Of a DNA stretch of 11,815 nt, positions 6,467 through 11,815 are shown piece after piece. The number at the start of each line of letters is the position of its first letter. The stretch's first letter is position 1. The notes beneath the pieces are model-generated. The model ran no database searches and was not told where the DNA came from. It saw nothing but the letters and a program-made list of their open reading frames with translations. Both the position numbers and the translations under genes were made by a program. The stretch comes from JBBQVZ01 sp038211015 (GTDB lineage Bacteria; Actinomycetota; UBA4738; HRBIN12): assembly GCA_038211015.1 (NCBI GenBank), contig JBBQVZ010000109.1, positions 1-11,815 on the forward strand. Direction: 5' to 3'.

Positions 6467-7987
6467 ATGATCGACAGGATGATCGAGACGGAGACGGTCC
6501 TCCTCCCCGACGTGGACGATCCCCCGAAGTTGAAGCGGGAGCTCGGGTTGGGGATGACCACCGCGCTCGTGGTCGGGAACATGATCGGTTCGGGCGTATT
6601 CCTGCTACCGGCGTCGCTCGCCGGTGTGGCGTTGGTCTACGGCTCGAGCGCCATGCTCGCGTGGGCGATCACCGGGGCGGGGGCGATGCTCCTGGCCGGG
6701 GTGTTTGCCACGCTGGGGCGCGCGTATCCGCAAACGGGTGGCCCGTACGTCTATGCGCGGCGCGCGTTCGGTGAATTCGTCGGCTTCCAAACGGCATGGG
6801 GCTACTGGATCGCCGCATGGGTGGGTAACGCCGCCATCGCGACCGCCTTCGTCGGCTACACGACGGTGGTGTGGCCGGGGCTGAGTGACAGCAACCTCGC
6901 CATGGCGCTGTTGGCGATCGGTGCGGTCTGGCTCCTCACGTTCGTGAACGTGCTCGGGGTGCGACAGGGCGGCTGGCTCCAGGTGGTCACGACGGTGCTG
7001 AAGTTCGTGCCGCTGGCCCTGATCGGCATCATCGGCCTGTTCTTCCTGAAGGCCGACCACTTCACGCCGTTCATCCCGGCCGCGCAGGGGGCCGGCCGCG
7101 CGACCCTCGGGTTCTTCGAGGGGATCACGGTCGCGATCGGGTTCACGCTGTGGGCGTTCATCGGGCTCGAGTCGGCGACGGTGCCGGCCGAGGAGGTGAA
7201 GGACCCCGAGCGGACCATCCCGCGGGCGACGATGTTGGGCACGGGTCTGGCGACGCTGATCTACGTGATCGCGACGGTCGCGGTCATGGGGATCCTCCCG
7301 CTCGGTGCGCTCGCGCAGTCGAACGCGCCGTTCGCCGCCGCGGCGGCCGAGATCTTCGGCGGCAGCTGGGCGAAGGTGGTCGGGGTGATCGGGATGATCG
7401 CGGCGTTCGGCGCCTTGAACGGCTGGATCCTGCTCACAGCACGGGTGTCCCTCGGAGCGGGTCAGGACGGGCTGTTCCCGAAGGCGTTCGGTGAGGTCCA
7501 CGGCCGGCGCGGCACGCCGGTGTTCGGCCTGATCGCGGCGGCCCTGCTGGTCACGGCGCTCACGTTCATGAACTACACGAAGAGCCTCGTGGACCAGTTC
7601 GGGTTCGTGATCCTGCTCGCCACGCTGACGACGGTCGTGCCGTACGCGTTCGCTGCGACGGCGGAGCTGGTCCTGTTCATGAAGGAGCCCGCTCGATTCA
7701 CCGGCCGCAAGCTCGTGCGCGACGCGACGATCGCGGCGCTGGGTTTCGGGTACTCCATCTGGGCGATGTATGCGACCGGCTCCGAATCGATCGCGAAGGG
7801 GTATCTGCTGCTGATGGCCGGCGTGCCCGTGTACCTCTACGTGAGGTGGCGCAGGAACGGGGAAGGTGTGGTCGGCGGGCATGAGCTCGCGGTTCCCGCG
7901 CCCGACGAGCTCGCGGTCCCGGATCGGTTCCACGATTCGACCAAGAGAGCGCGCGTGTGGCCGCACAGCATCAGCGAGTCATGGTGA
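6467..7987 (+). CDS. AdiC-like amino-acid/polyamine antiporter (APC superfamily)
   Basis: A 506-aa transporter with about 12 membrane helices in the APC superfamily, closest by eye to the arginine/agmatine antiporter AdiC. The TM1 substrate loop GNMIGSGVFLLPASLAG is intact. Key AdiC positions are kept at a constant +27 offset: W229 (AdiC W202) and E235 (E208) in LWAFIGLESA, and gating W320 (W293) in NGW. The TM3 Tyr is Y113 in GYWIAAWVGN. The loop KAFGEVHGRRGTP also matches. This supports exchange of a basic amino acid or its amine, possibly for acid or energy stress, but the substrate is inferred. The ATG at 6467 has AAGGAGGG 6 nt upstream. A strong terminator follows and weak DosR-like half-sites precede it. 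Confidence 0.88.
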   Translation: MIDRMIETETVLLPDVDDPPKLKRELGLGMTTALVVGNMIGSGVFLLPASLAGVALVYGSSAMLAWAITGAGAMLLAGVFATLGRAYPQTGGPYVYARRAFGEFVGFQTAWGYWIAAWVGNAAIATAFVGYTTVVWPGLSDSNLAMALLAIGAVWLLTFVNVLGVRQGGWLQVVTTVLKFVPLALIGIIGLFFLKADHFTPFIPAAQGAGRATLGFFEGITVAIGFTLWAFIGLESATVPAEEVKDPERTIPRATMLGTGLATLIYVIATVAVMGILPLGALAQSNAPFAAAAAEIFGGSWAKVVGVIGMIAAFGALNGWILLTARVSLGAGQDGLFPKAFGEVHGRRGTPVFGLIAAALLVTALTFMNYTKSLVDQFGFVILLATLTTVVPYAFAATAELVLFMKEPARFTGRKLVRDATIAALGFGYSIWAMYATGSESIAKGYLLLMAGVPVYLYVRWRRNGEGVVGGHELAVPAPDELAVPDRFHDSTKRARVWPHSISESW

Positions 7988-7988
7988 A

Positions 7989-8032
7989 GGCCGGGCGCCG
8001 GCCCCGGACGGGGTCGGCGCCCGGCCTCTCTT
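7989..8032 (+). terminator. Rho-independent terminator after the antiporter gene
   Basis: A 17-bp stem, 7989-8005 against 8010-8026, has one G-T pair and a 4-nt GGAC loop and is followed by TCTCTT. It begins 1 nt after the antiporter stop. The pairing is nearly perfect and very G+C-rich. Confidence 0.85.
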
Positions 8033-8054
8033 GGTGGGCGAGGAGGGGTGTGCG

Positions 8055-8210
8055 ATGCGATCCACCAGCGGATTCATCCGGGTGATGGGGCGAAGGCTTC
8101 GCCCGGCTCGTCGATGGGGGCACCTTCCGAACCGGATCCACCTGCGCCGGGGCGTGGCGCGCGGAGGGCACCTGCCCAACATCGTCCGTCGCCGGCGTGG
8201 CACGTCGTGA
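8055..8210 (+). CDS. Small Arg-rich ORF (51 aa) with a repeated GHLPN motif
   Basis: I do not recognise this ORF. It encodes a strongly basic 51-residue peptide with clusters RRLRPARR and RRRRG. An internal duplication is visible: GHLPNRIHLRRG followed by GHLPNIVRRRRG. No signal peptide or membrane segment is seen. The case for a real gene is an excellent AGGAGGGG site 7 nt before the ATG at 8055, and the repeat. The case against is its length, the absence of a recognisable promoter after the terminator at 7989-8032, and the ease with which G+C-rich DNA encodes arginine. It could be a nucleic-acid-binding peptide, but that is speculation. It converges on the flavodoxin remnant, 27 bp away. 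Confidence 0.45.
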   Translation: MRSTSGFIRVMGRRLRPARRWGHLPNRIHLRRGVARGGHLPNIVRRRRGTS

Positions 8211-8237
8211 GCCCTGGGGGTCGTCCTCGGCGCCCCG

Positions 8238-8475
8238 TCAGGACGATCGAACGAGCGATGCGCCCCACCTGCGAGCGCGCTCCAGCTCTCCGTCCTTCAG
8301 CGGACCTTCGCTGTCGACGACGAAGAAGCTCTCCGGCGCAGCGACCAGTTCGTAGCCGAGACGGCCGAGCTTCTTGGCGATCGTCTTGGCCGCGGACCCC
8401 GTGAGCAACGGCGATCGCTCCCGCGATCGATCCGGTGTTCCCGAAGAGCGACTCGTAGATCACCGCGATCCGCAT
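8238..8475 (-). pseudogene. Flavodoxin-family gene with central deletion and frame change
   Basis: The minus strand begins with a good site (AGGGGAG) and ATG at 8475, coding MRIAVIYESLFGNTGSIAGA, the classic flavodoxin N-terminus with the FMN phosphate loop. After about 22 residues the family match stops. It resumes in another frame with LTGSAAKTIAKKLGRLGYEL, then VAAPESFFVVDSEGPL and GELERARRWGASL, which is the usual C-terminal end of such proteins, ending at a TGA at 8238-8240. The span is 238 bp, not a multiple of three. The central part of the fold, roughly 100 residues in relatives, is missing, so no functional flavodoxin can be made. The join lies near GCGATCGCC/GTTGCTCAC, around 8405-8412. 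An assembly deletion is possible. An 8-bp inverted repeat (8500-8507/8511-8518) sits in its leader. Confidence 0.78.
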
Positions 8476-8526
8476 CTGGATCTCCCCTCGATCGTGACCC
8501 CGGCGTCGACGACGCCGGACCGCAAC

Positions 8527-8623
8527 ACCGTGCGCCGCCCCCCGGGGCTCGGTGCAGGGGCGTGAGGCCCCTCGAACGAGGGTCCGAAGGCCCAGGGCAG
8601 AGCGGAGGCCGAAGCCTCACGCT
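8527..8623. promoter_or_regulatory. Two perfect tandem DosR-like boxes between the flavodoxin remnant and the kinase gene
   Basis: 8557-8570 (GGGGCGTGAGGCCC) and 8580-8593 (GGGTCCGAAGGCCC) both match GGGNC-N4-GGCCC exactly and start 23 bp apart. On the plus strand CACGCT (8618-8623) begins 24 bp after the second box. On the minus strand CACGGT (8532 down to 8527) lies 24 bp from the first. Both are partial matches to the TACGTT seen elsewhere and keep the -10 A and final T. The pair may therefore serve both divergent genes. This is the best box pair in the window. Confidence 0.6.
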
Positions 8624-8630
8624 GGTGAGG
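8605..8630 (+). other. Mutually exclusive short hairpins upstream of the kinase gene
   Basis: GAGGC (8605-8609) can pair with GCCTC (8614-8618) around CGAA. CCTCAC (8615-8620) can pair with GTGAGG (8625-8630) around GCTG. The two share bases 8615-8618, so only one can form. They overlap the weak -10 candidate, so they may be DNA symmetry rather than RNA structure. Confidence 0.25.
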
Positions 8631-8701
8631 AGACGAGGAGCTCACGAGCGAAGGTGACACGGGCGTGATCGAGAGCCCGGGTCTTCAAGGAGGTGGCGAC
8701 G

Positions 8702-9514
8702 ATGGATGCGGCGGTCAACTTCGAGCGCTGTCTCGAGTTCATCAACGCGCAGATGCAGATGCCGCGGGAGCCAGTTTCGGAGCCGTCGGTCGGCCCACTG
8801 TGGAGCGTGGTCACCATCTCCCGCCAGGCCGGCGCGGGAGCGCATGTCGTGGCCGAGGAGCTGATCGCGAGGCTCCAGATTGGGGCCACCGAGGCTGGGT
8901 GTCCCTGGACGATCTTCGATGGCAACCTGGTCGAGCGTGTGCTCGAGGACCACGACCTGCCGGCACGCCTGGCCAGGTTGATGCCGGAGGACCGGGTCTC
9001 CGAGATGTCCGACACGATCGATGAGCTGTTCGGCCTGCACCCGTCGTCCTGGACGCTGGTGAGGAAGACGGCCGACACGATCTTGCACCTGGCGGAACTG
9101 GGCAACGTCGTCCTGATCGGCCGCGGGGCCAACATCATCACGAGCAAGCTGGACACCGCCTTCCACGTCCGTCTGGTGGGATCGCCGACGAGGCGGATCG
9201 AACACCTCCGTGCGTACAAGCACATCAGCCTTCAGGCGGCGACGGAGTACGTTCGCGACGAGGACCTCGGACGCAGGCGTTACGTGAAGAAGTACTTCGC
9301 CGCAGACATCGACGACCCGCTCCTGTATCACGTCGTGATCAACACGGACCTGGTGCCGTACGGGGAGGCAGCGCGGATGATCGTTGATGCGTTGTGCTCC
9401 CGCGCGGAAGAGCCCGCGGCTCTCCGGAAGGCGAAGTCGGTGGTGAGTGGTCGGGCTCCTGGACCGACTGCTCATACCATCGAAGCGGTTTCCTCGGCGT
9501 TCTCGTCCTCGTGA
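8702..9514 (+). CDS. Cytidylate-kinase-like family protein
   Basis: A 270-aa protein of the cytidylate-kinase-like (Cytidylate_kin2) family, P-loop-fold proteins thought to phosphorylate a nucleotide or small molecule; the substrate is unknown. Family features: VVTISRQAGAGAHVVAEEL (37-55) at the P-loop position; GNVVLIGRGANII (134-146); HVRLVGSPTRRIEHL (155-169); the Arg/Lys-rich lid RRRYVKKYF (191-199); and LLYHVVINTD (207-216). The P-loop lacks the canonical GKS/T lysine, as is common in this family. Residues 235-270 are a low-complexity tail. AAGGAGGT lies 8 nt before the ATG at 8702; an in-frame GTG at 8693 overlaps that site and is rejected. Two perfect DosR-like boxes lie upstream. Its 3' end overlaps the convergent LtrA fragment by 43 bp. 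Confidence 0.85.
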   Translation: MDAAVNFERCLEFINAQMQMPREPVSEPSVGPLWSVVTISRQAGAGAHVVAEELIARLQIGATEAGCPWTIFDGNLVERVLEDHDLPARLARLMPEDRVSEMSDTIDELFGLHPSSWTLVRKTADTILHLAELGNVVLIGRGANIITSKLDTAFHVRLVGSPTRRIEHLRAYKHISLQAATEYVRDEDLGRRRYVKKYFAADIDDPLLYHVVINTDLVPYGEAARMIVDALCSRAEEPAALRKAKSVVSGRAPGPTAHTIEAVSSAFSSS

Positions 9515-9945
9515 CGGACCCGCTCTCGCAACTCGGAGTACGTCACTGCTTCGATCGTGATCAGGGCGACCATCGAGGCGGTCAGCAGCCCGAGCGCGCC
9601 GAGCGCGGGGATCTGCGCCGCCAGGGGGAGCAGGATCAGCGTTGCGGCGGTCGCCGTGAGCCGGACCTTCGACAAGGTGCGCCAGATGCGGAACTTGAAC
9701 GCCACCTGAGCGAGCAAGTAGATGGCGACTCCGCAGTACATCGCTGCGAGCGGCAGCATCGCGAGCGGATCGCCCAGGTCGTGATGGCTCGCGTCGCCGA
9801 CGTACTCCAGGACGTGCTCCATCCCCAGGGCGACCAGGACGATCCCGGCGATCATCGGCAGGTGCAGGTAGCTGTACAACTCGATCGGCGTGACCCGAGC
9901 GTCCTCCGAGACAGCTTGGATCCGCGGGTGCTTCGTCGTGCTCAT
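9472..9945 (-). CDS. ltrA: C-terminal LtrA (low temperature requirement A) fragment, probably a remnant
   Basis: The 157-aa frame matches only the end of LtrA-family membrane proteins, which are usually 350-400 aa: the hallmark YSYLHLPMIAGIVLVALG (24-41), then a GVAIYLLAQVAFKFR helix and hydrophobic helices at about 97-133, ending in a charged tail. The N-terminal two thirds of the family, with its early helices, is absent. Just before YSYLHLP the sequence is unlike LtrA, and no ribosome binding site precedes the ATG at 9945. This fits a 5'-truncated remnant rather than a designed short protein. No other in-frame start exists before the TGA at 9994-9996, which is also the stop of the displaced reductase tail. 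The 3' end overlaps the kinase gene convergently. Confidence 0.65.
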   Translation of the reverse strand: MSTTKHPRIQAVSEDARVTPIELYSYLHLPMIAGIVLVALGMEHVLEYVGDASHHDLGDPLAMLPLAAMYCGVAIYLLAQVAFKFRIWRTLSKVRLTATAATLILLPLAAQIPALGALGLLTASMVALITIEAVTYSELRERVRHEDENAEETASMV

Positions 9946-10049
9946 GGGCGACAGGTTCTCAAACAGCAGCCACTCGATCCGTCGGGGTCCAGGTCAGTCC
10001 AGCGCGAACGATCCCGTGACGATCTCGCCGGCCGGCTCGTACGTCCCGA

Positions 10050-10607
10050 TCACGACGCCGGGGTGGTGGAGACCGTGCTGTCGACCAGCTTCAGCCCGGA
10101 AGGGATGGTGCCGTCCGCGAACAGCCGTTTGCCCGACCCGATGACGACGGGGAAGACCCACAGGCTGAACCGGTCGACGAGCTGGTGTCGCAACAACGTC
10201 TGGATCAGGTTCCCGCTGCCGAGCGCCCGCAGCTCCAGACCGTCCTCCTGCTTGAGCGCTGCGATGCCTTCGGCCGCGTCTCCCCCGATCAGGACCGAGG
10301 GTCCCCACTCGAGCGTGGGGCGACTCCGCGACACGACGTACTTGGTCGCGTCGTTCAACGGCTTGGCGCCCTGCTCCTCTGTGGCGTGCGGCCAATAGGC
10401 GGCGAAGATGTCGTAGGTCCTGCGTCCGAGCACGAGATCGAACGGCTCGCTCATCTCTTCGCCCATGATCTGACCCATCCGGTCGTCCCAGTAGTTCACC
10501 GACCAGCCACCGTGCGCGAAGCCGTCGCTGTCGTCTTCTCCCGGTCCGCCCGGAGCCTGCATGACCCCGTCGAGGGTCAAGAACGTGCTCACGGTCAACT
10601 TCCTCAT
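10050..10607 (-). CDS. Dihydrofolate-reductase/RibD-C family protein, C-terminus frameshifted
   Basis: A 185-aa reading frame of the RibD C-terminal/dihydrofolate-reductase-like family, soluble NAD(P)H-dependent reductases whose real substrates are mostly unknown. Visible: MRKLTVSTFLTLDGVMQAPG, LVLGRRTYDIFAAYWP (about 59-74), the nucleotide-binding GSGNLIQTLL, and FPVVIGSGKRLF. The frame ends abruptly after VDSTVSTTPAS. The expected family ending, GVVIGTYEPAGEIVTGSFA, continues at once in another frame to a TGA at 9994-9996, so one base is probably missing near a run of four C (minus strand) around 10058-10065. The gene may be broken or the read wrong. AAAGGA lies about 9 nt before the ATG. 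It is third in an operon with ArsR and AHSA1 genes, 31 bp after the latter. Confidence 0.82.
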   Translation of the reverse strand: MRKLTVSTFLTLDGVMQAPGGPGEDDSDGFAHGGWSVNYWDDRMGQIMGEEMSEPFDLVLGRRTYDIFAAYWPHATEEQGAKPLNDATKYVVSRSRPTLEWGPSVLIGGDAAEGIAALKQEDGLELRALGSGNLIQTLLRHQLVDRFSLWVFPVVIGSGKRLFADGTIPSGLKLVDSTVSTTPAS

Positions 10608-10638
10608 CGTTCGTGTCCTTTCGTTCGGAGCCGCTCGG

Positions 10639-11157
10639 TCAATCGGTGTCGTGTCTCGCCTTCAGGCTCTCGGCGAAGTGCTCGGCCATGCGATCGAAGA
10701 AGATCAGGGAGCCACGCATCGCGCGGGAGTACTCGTCGGCCGGGAGGTTGCCGCCGCGCTGGGTGAACGTCATCTCGGTGCGGTCATCGCCAAGATCCCT
10801 GAGGGTCACCGTGAAGACCTCGGCCGGTTCGGAGTCGGGGTCCGCCGTGTCGGTGACCGTCATGACGATCCGCTGGGGCTCCTCCAGCTCGAGGAAGCGT
10901 CCGGAGAAGGGGAGCTCGACCTTGTCCGGGCCGTAGATCATCGTGGCGTTCCACGCGCCGCCGGGGCGCGCGTCCATCGAGACCATGTCGACGGGGATCG
11001 TCGAGCCGTGTTCGCCGAACCACGTCGCGAACCGCTCGGCCTCGGTCCACGCCTTGAAGACCAGCTCGCGCGGCGCATCGAAGACCCGCACGATCAGGAT
11101 CCCCTCCGCGTCCGAGTGGGCGGAGACGACACCTTCCTGAGGCGATATGTCACTCAT
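10639..11157 (-). CDS. SRPBCC/AHSA1-domain protein
   Basis: A 172-aa single-domain protein of the SRPBCC superfamily, AHSA1 (activator of Hsp90 ATPase-like) branch, a helix-grip fold with a hydrophobic ligand pocket. Signature stretches are VRVFDAPRELVFKAWTEAERFATWFG (about 23-48), RPGGAWNATM, FLELEEPQRIVMT, and the C-terminal helix around FDRMAEHFAESL. In bacteria these genes often follow a small ArsR repressor; their ligands are rarely known. The start ATG at 11157 overlaps the arsR stop by 8 bp, so translation is probably coupled, with GGGAG about 7-9 nt upstream. An open frame extends upstream inside arsR and is rejected. Confidence 0.9.
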   Translation of the reverse strand: MSDISPQEGVVSAHSDAEGILIVRVFDAPRELVFKAWTEAERFATWFGEHGSTIPVDMVSMDARPGGAWNATMIYGPDKVELPFSGRFLELEEPQRIVMTVTDTADPDSEPAEVFTVTLRDLGDDRTEMTFTQRGGNLPADEYSRAMRGSLIFFDRMAEHFAESLKARHDTD

Positions 11158-11491
11158 CCTTGGCTCCCTTCTCCGTGATCGATCGGAGGTGCGCGTCGAG
11201 GCGGTCGAAGCTCTGCTCCCAGAACCGTCGGTAGTCGAGCAGCCACCCGCTTGCCTCACCCAGCGGCGCCGCGTGCAAACGACACGGGCGCCACTGTGCG
11301 GTTCGCCCTCGGGTGATGAGCCCGGCGCGCTCCAGCACCTTGAGGTGCTTCGAGACCGCCTGCAGGCTCACCGGGAACGGCTCGGCGAGCTCGTTCACGG
11401 TCGCCTCACCGTGAGAGAGGCGCGCCAGGATCGCCCGACGGGTCGGGTCGGCAAGAGCCGAGAACGTCTCGCTGAGCTGATCAACCGCCAT
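11150..11491 (-). CDS. ArsR-family winged-helix transcriptional repressor
   Basis: A 113-aa ArsR-family regulator with a single winged helix-turn-helix. ALADPTRRAILARLSHGEATVNELAEPF (12-39) and the recognition helix VSLQAVSKHLKVLERAGL (41-58) are typical, followed by the wing. It lacks the ELCVCDL metal-binding motif of arsenic or cadmium sensors, and the tail LLDYRRFWEQSFDRLD is typical of the non-metal ArsR proteins paired with AHSA1 proteins. The start at 11491 has CGGGGA upstream. A perfect palindrome lies 18-41 bp upstream of the start, so the protein probably represses its own operon (arsR, AHSA1, reductase). The inducer is unknown. Confidence 0.93.
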   Translation of the reverse strand: MAVDQLSETFSALADPTRRAILARLSHGEATVNELAEPFPVSLQAVSKHLKVLERAGLITRGRTAQWRPCRLHAAPLGEASGWLLDYRRFWEQSFDRLDAHLRSITEKGAKDE

Positions 11492-11508
11492 CGCTGTTCC
11501 CCGTTCCG

Positions 11509-11532
11509 ATATTCAACCGATCGGTTGAATAT
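11509..11532. promoter_or_regulatory. Perfect 24-bp palindrome, probable ArsR operator
   Basis: The half-site ATATTCAACCGA (11509-11520) is followed directly by its exact reverse complement (11521-11532). It is A+T-rich against a G+C-rich background and contains TTCAACC...GGTTGAA, a common operator layout for ArsR proteins of this type. On the minus strand the GAATAT end could serve as a -10, so bound repressor would block polymerase. Confidence 0.8.
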
Positions 11533-11569
11533 AGCGGAGGGAGGCTGGCTGTCGAATCGGAGTCGAGTC

Positions 11570-11815
11570 TCAGGTCGGTTGCTCGGTGCTCGAGTCGACG
11601 GTCCAACGCGACGCGCCATCGAACGTCAGGATGGACGTCTTGGTCGAGCTGGGGCAGCAGTGCGCGTCGCCGGGCGCGAACACCGCCTCCCGAACGACGA
11701 GGCCGGCCGGGTCGGCCGAGAGGTCGATCGTCGTGTCGCACGCCTTCGTCGTGAACACGACGATGTTCGCGGCCAGATCGATGACGCGCCACGTGCCGCA
11801 TACACCGGAGCCGCC
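11570..11815 (-). CDS. Unknown protein, C-terminal part (5' end outside window), possibly exported
   Basis: Only the last 81 residues and the stop are in the window; the frame is open to the right edge. I do not recognise a named family. Visible: VCGTWRVIDLAANIVVFTTKACDTT, then GDAHCCPSSTKTSI and FDGASRWTVDSS near the end. The CCPS motif followed by a strand with Trp or Phe resembles the C-terminal beta-domain of some actinobacterial exported or lipoproteins. The start and any signal peptide lie outside, so export is a guess. It runs in the same direction as the arsR operon, and its stop is 78 bp upstream of the arsR start. Confidence 0.6.
   Translation of the reverse strand, partial: GGSGVCGTWRVIDLAANIVVFTTKACDTTIDLSADPAGLVVREAVFAPGDAHCCPSSTKTSILTFDGASRWTVDSSTEQPT

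Noticed and set aside
6605..7966. 453-codon minus-strand open frame inside the antiporter gene
   Set aside because: Antisense to the AdiC-like transporter; extreme Arg/His/Asp content and no domain.
9394..10398. 334-codon plus-strand open frame across LtrA and the reductase
   Set aside because: Antisense to recognisable LtrA and RibD-C sequence on the minus strand and contains low-complexity Gln/Arg/Asp runs.
1..11815. tRNA, rRNA, CRISPR array, insertion sequence or attachment site
   Set aside because: No cloverleaf-like segment, direct repeat array, transposase or integrase motif, or terminal inverted repeats were seen by eye.

Overview
The window is high-G+C DNA (about two thirds G+C by eye). 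Genes are tightly packed, with strong GGAGG-type ribosome binding sites and some GTG/TTG starts. DUF1918 and its coupling to a universal stress protein, an ArsR-SRPBCC-reductase operon, and a HerA/NurA pair all suggest an Actinomycetota genome, probably a deep-branching soil or freshwater lineage. The exact lineage is inference. I saw no tRNA, rRNA, CRISPR array or insertion sequence.

Left part (1-8,700). On the minus strand, a partial HerA-type ATPase (1-207) and a NurA-type nuclease (1120-2127) form a DNA-end-processing pair. Interleaved with them on the plus strand is a run of stress and dormancy genes: DUF1918 plus universal stress protein, Hsp20, a formate/nitrite channel (FNT), a calcium-type P-ATPase and an AdiC-like amino-acid antiporter. 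After a strong terminator come a small Arg-rich ORF and, on the minus strand, a flavodoxin gene that has lost its middle. A cytidylate-kinase-like gene follows (8702-9514).

The main discovery is regulatory. A recurring 14-mer, GGGNC-N4-GGCCC, occurs exactly five times on the plus strand. All five copies are in non-coding spacers, in front of DUF1918, hsp20, the FNT gene and (twice) the kinase. Weaker copies precede the P-ATPase and the antiporter. At most promoters the boxes are in tandem, 23-24 bp apart, and the proximal box ends 22-24 bp before a TACGTT/TAACGT-like -10. The motif and geometry resemble the DosR/DevR dormancy box of mycobacteria, whose regulon contains the same classes of genes (Hsp20, universal stress proteins, a CtpF-type P-ATPase). 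I infer a DosR-like hypoxia/dormancy regulon that also includes a cytidylate-kinase-like protein and an AdiC-like antiporter. No regulator gene lies in the window.

Right part (8,238-10,607) looks like a decay zone: the deleted flavodoxin, a C-terminal LtrA fragment, and a RibD-C/dihydrofolate-reductase-like gene with a frameshift near its end. Beyond it, ArsR and AHSA1/SRPBCC genes lead into that reductase as one minus-strand operon, behind a perfect 24-bp palindrome that is probably the ArsR operator. The right edge cuts a minus-strand gene of unknown function with an exported-protein-like C-terminus.
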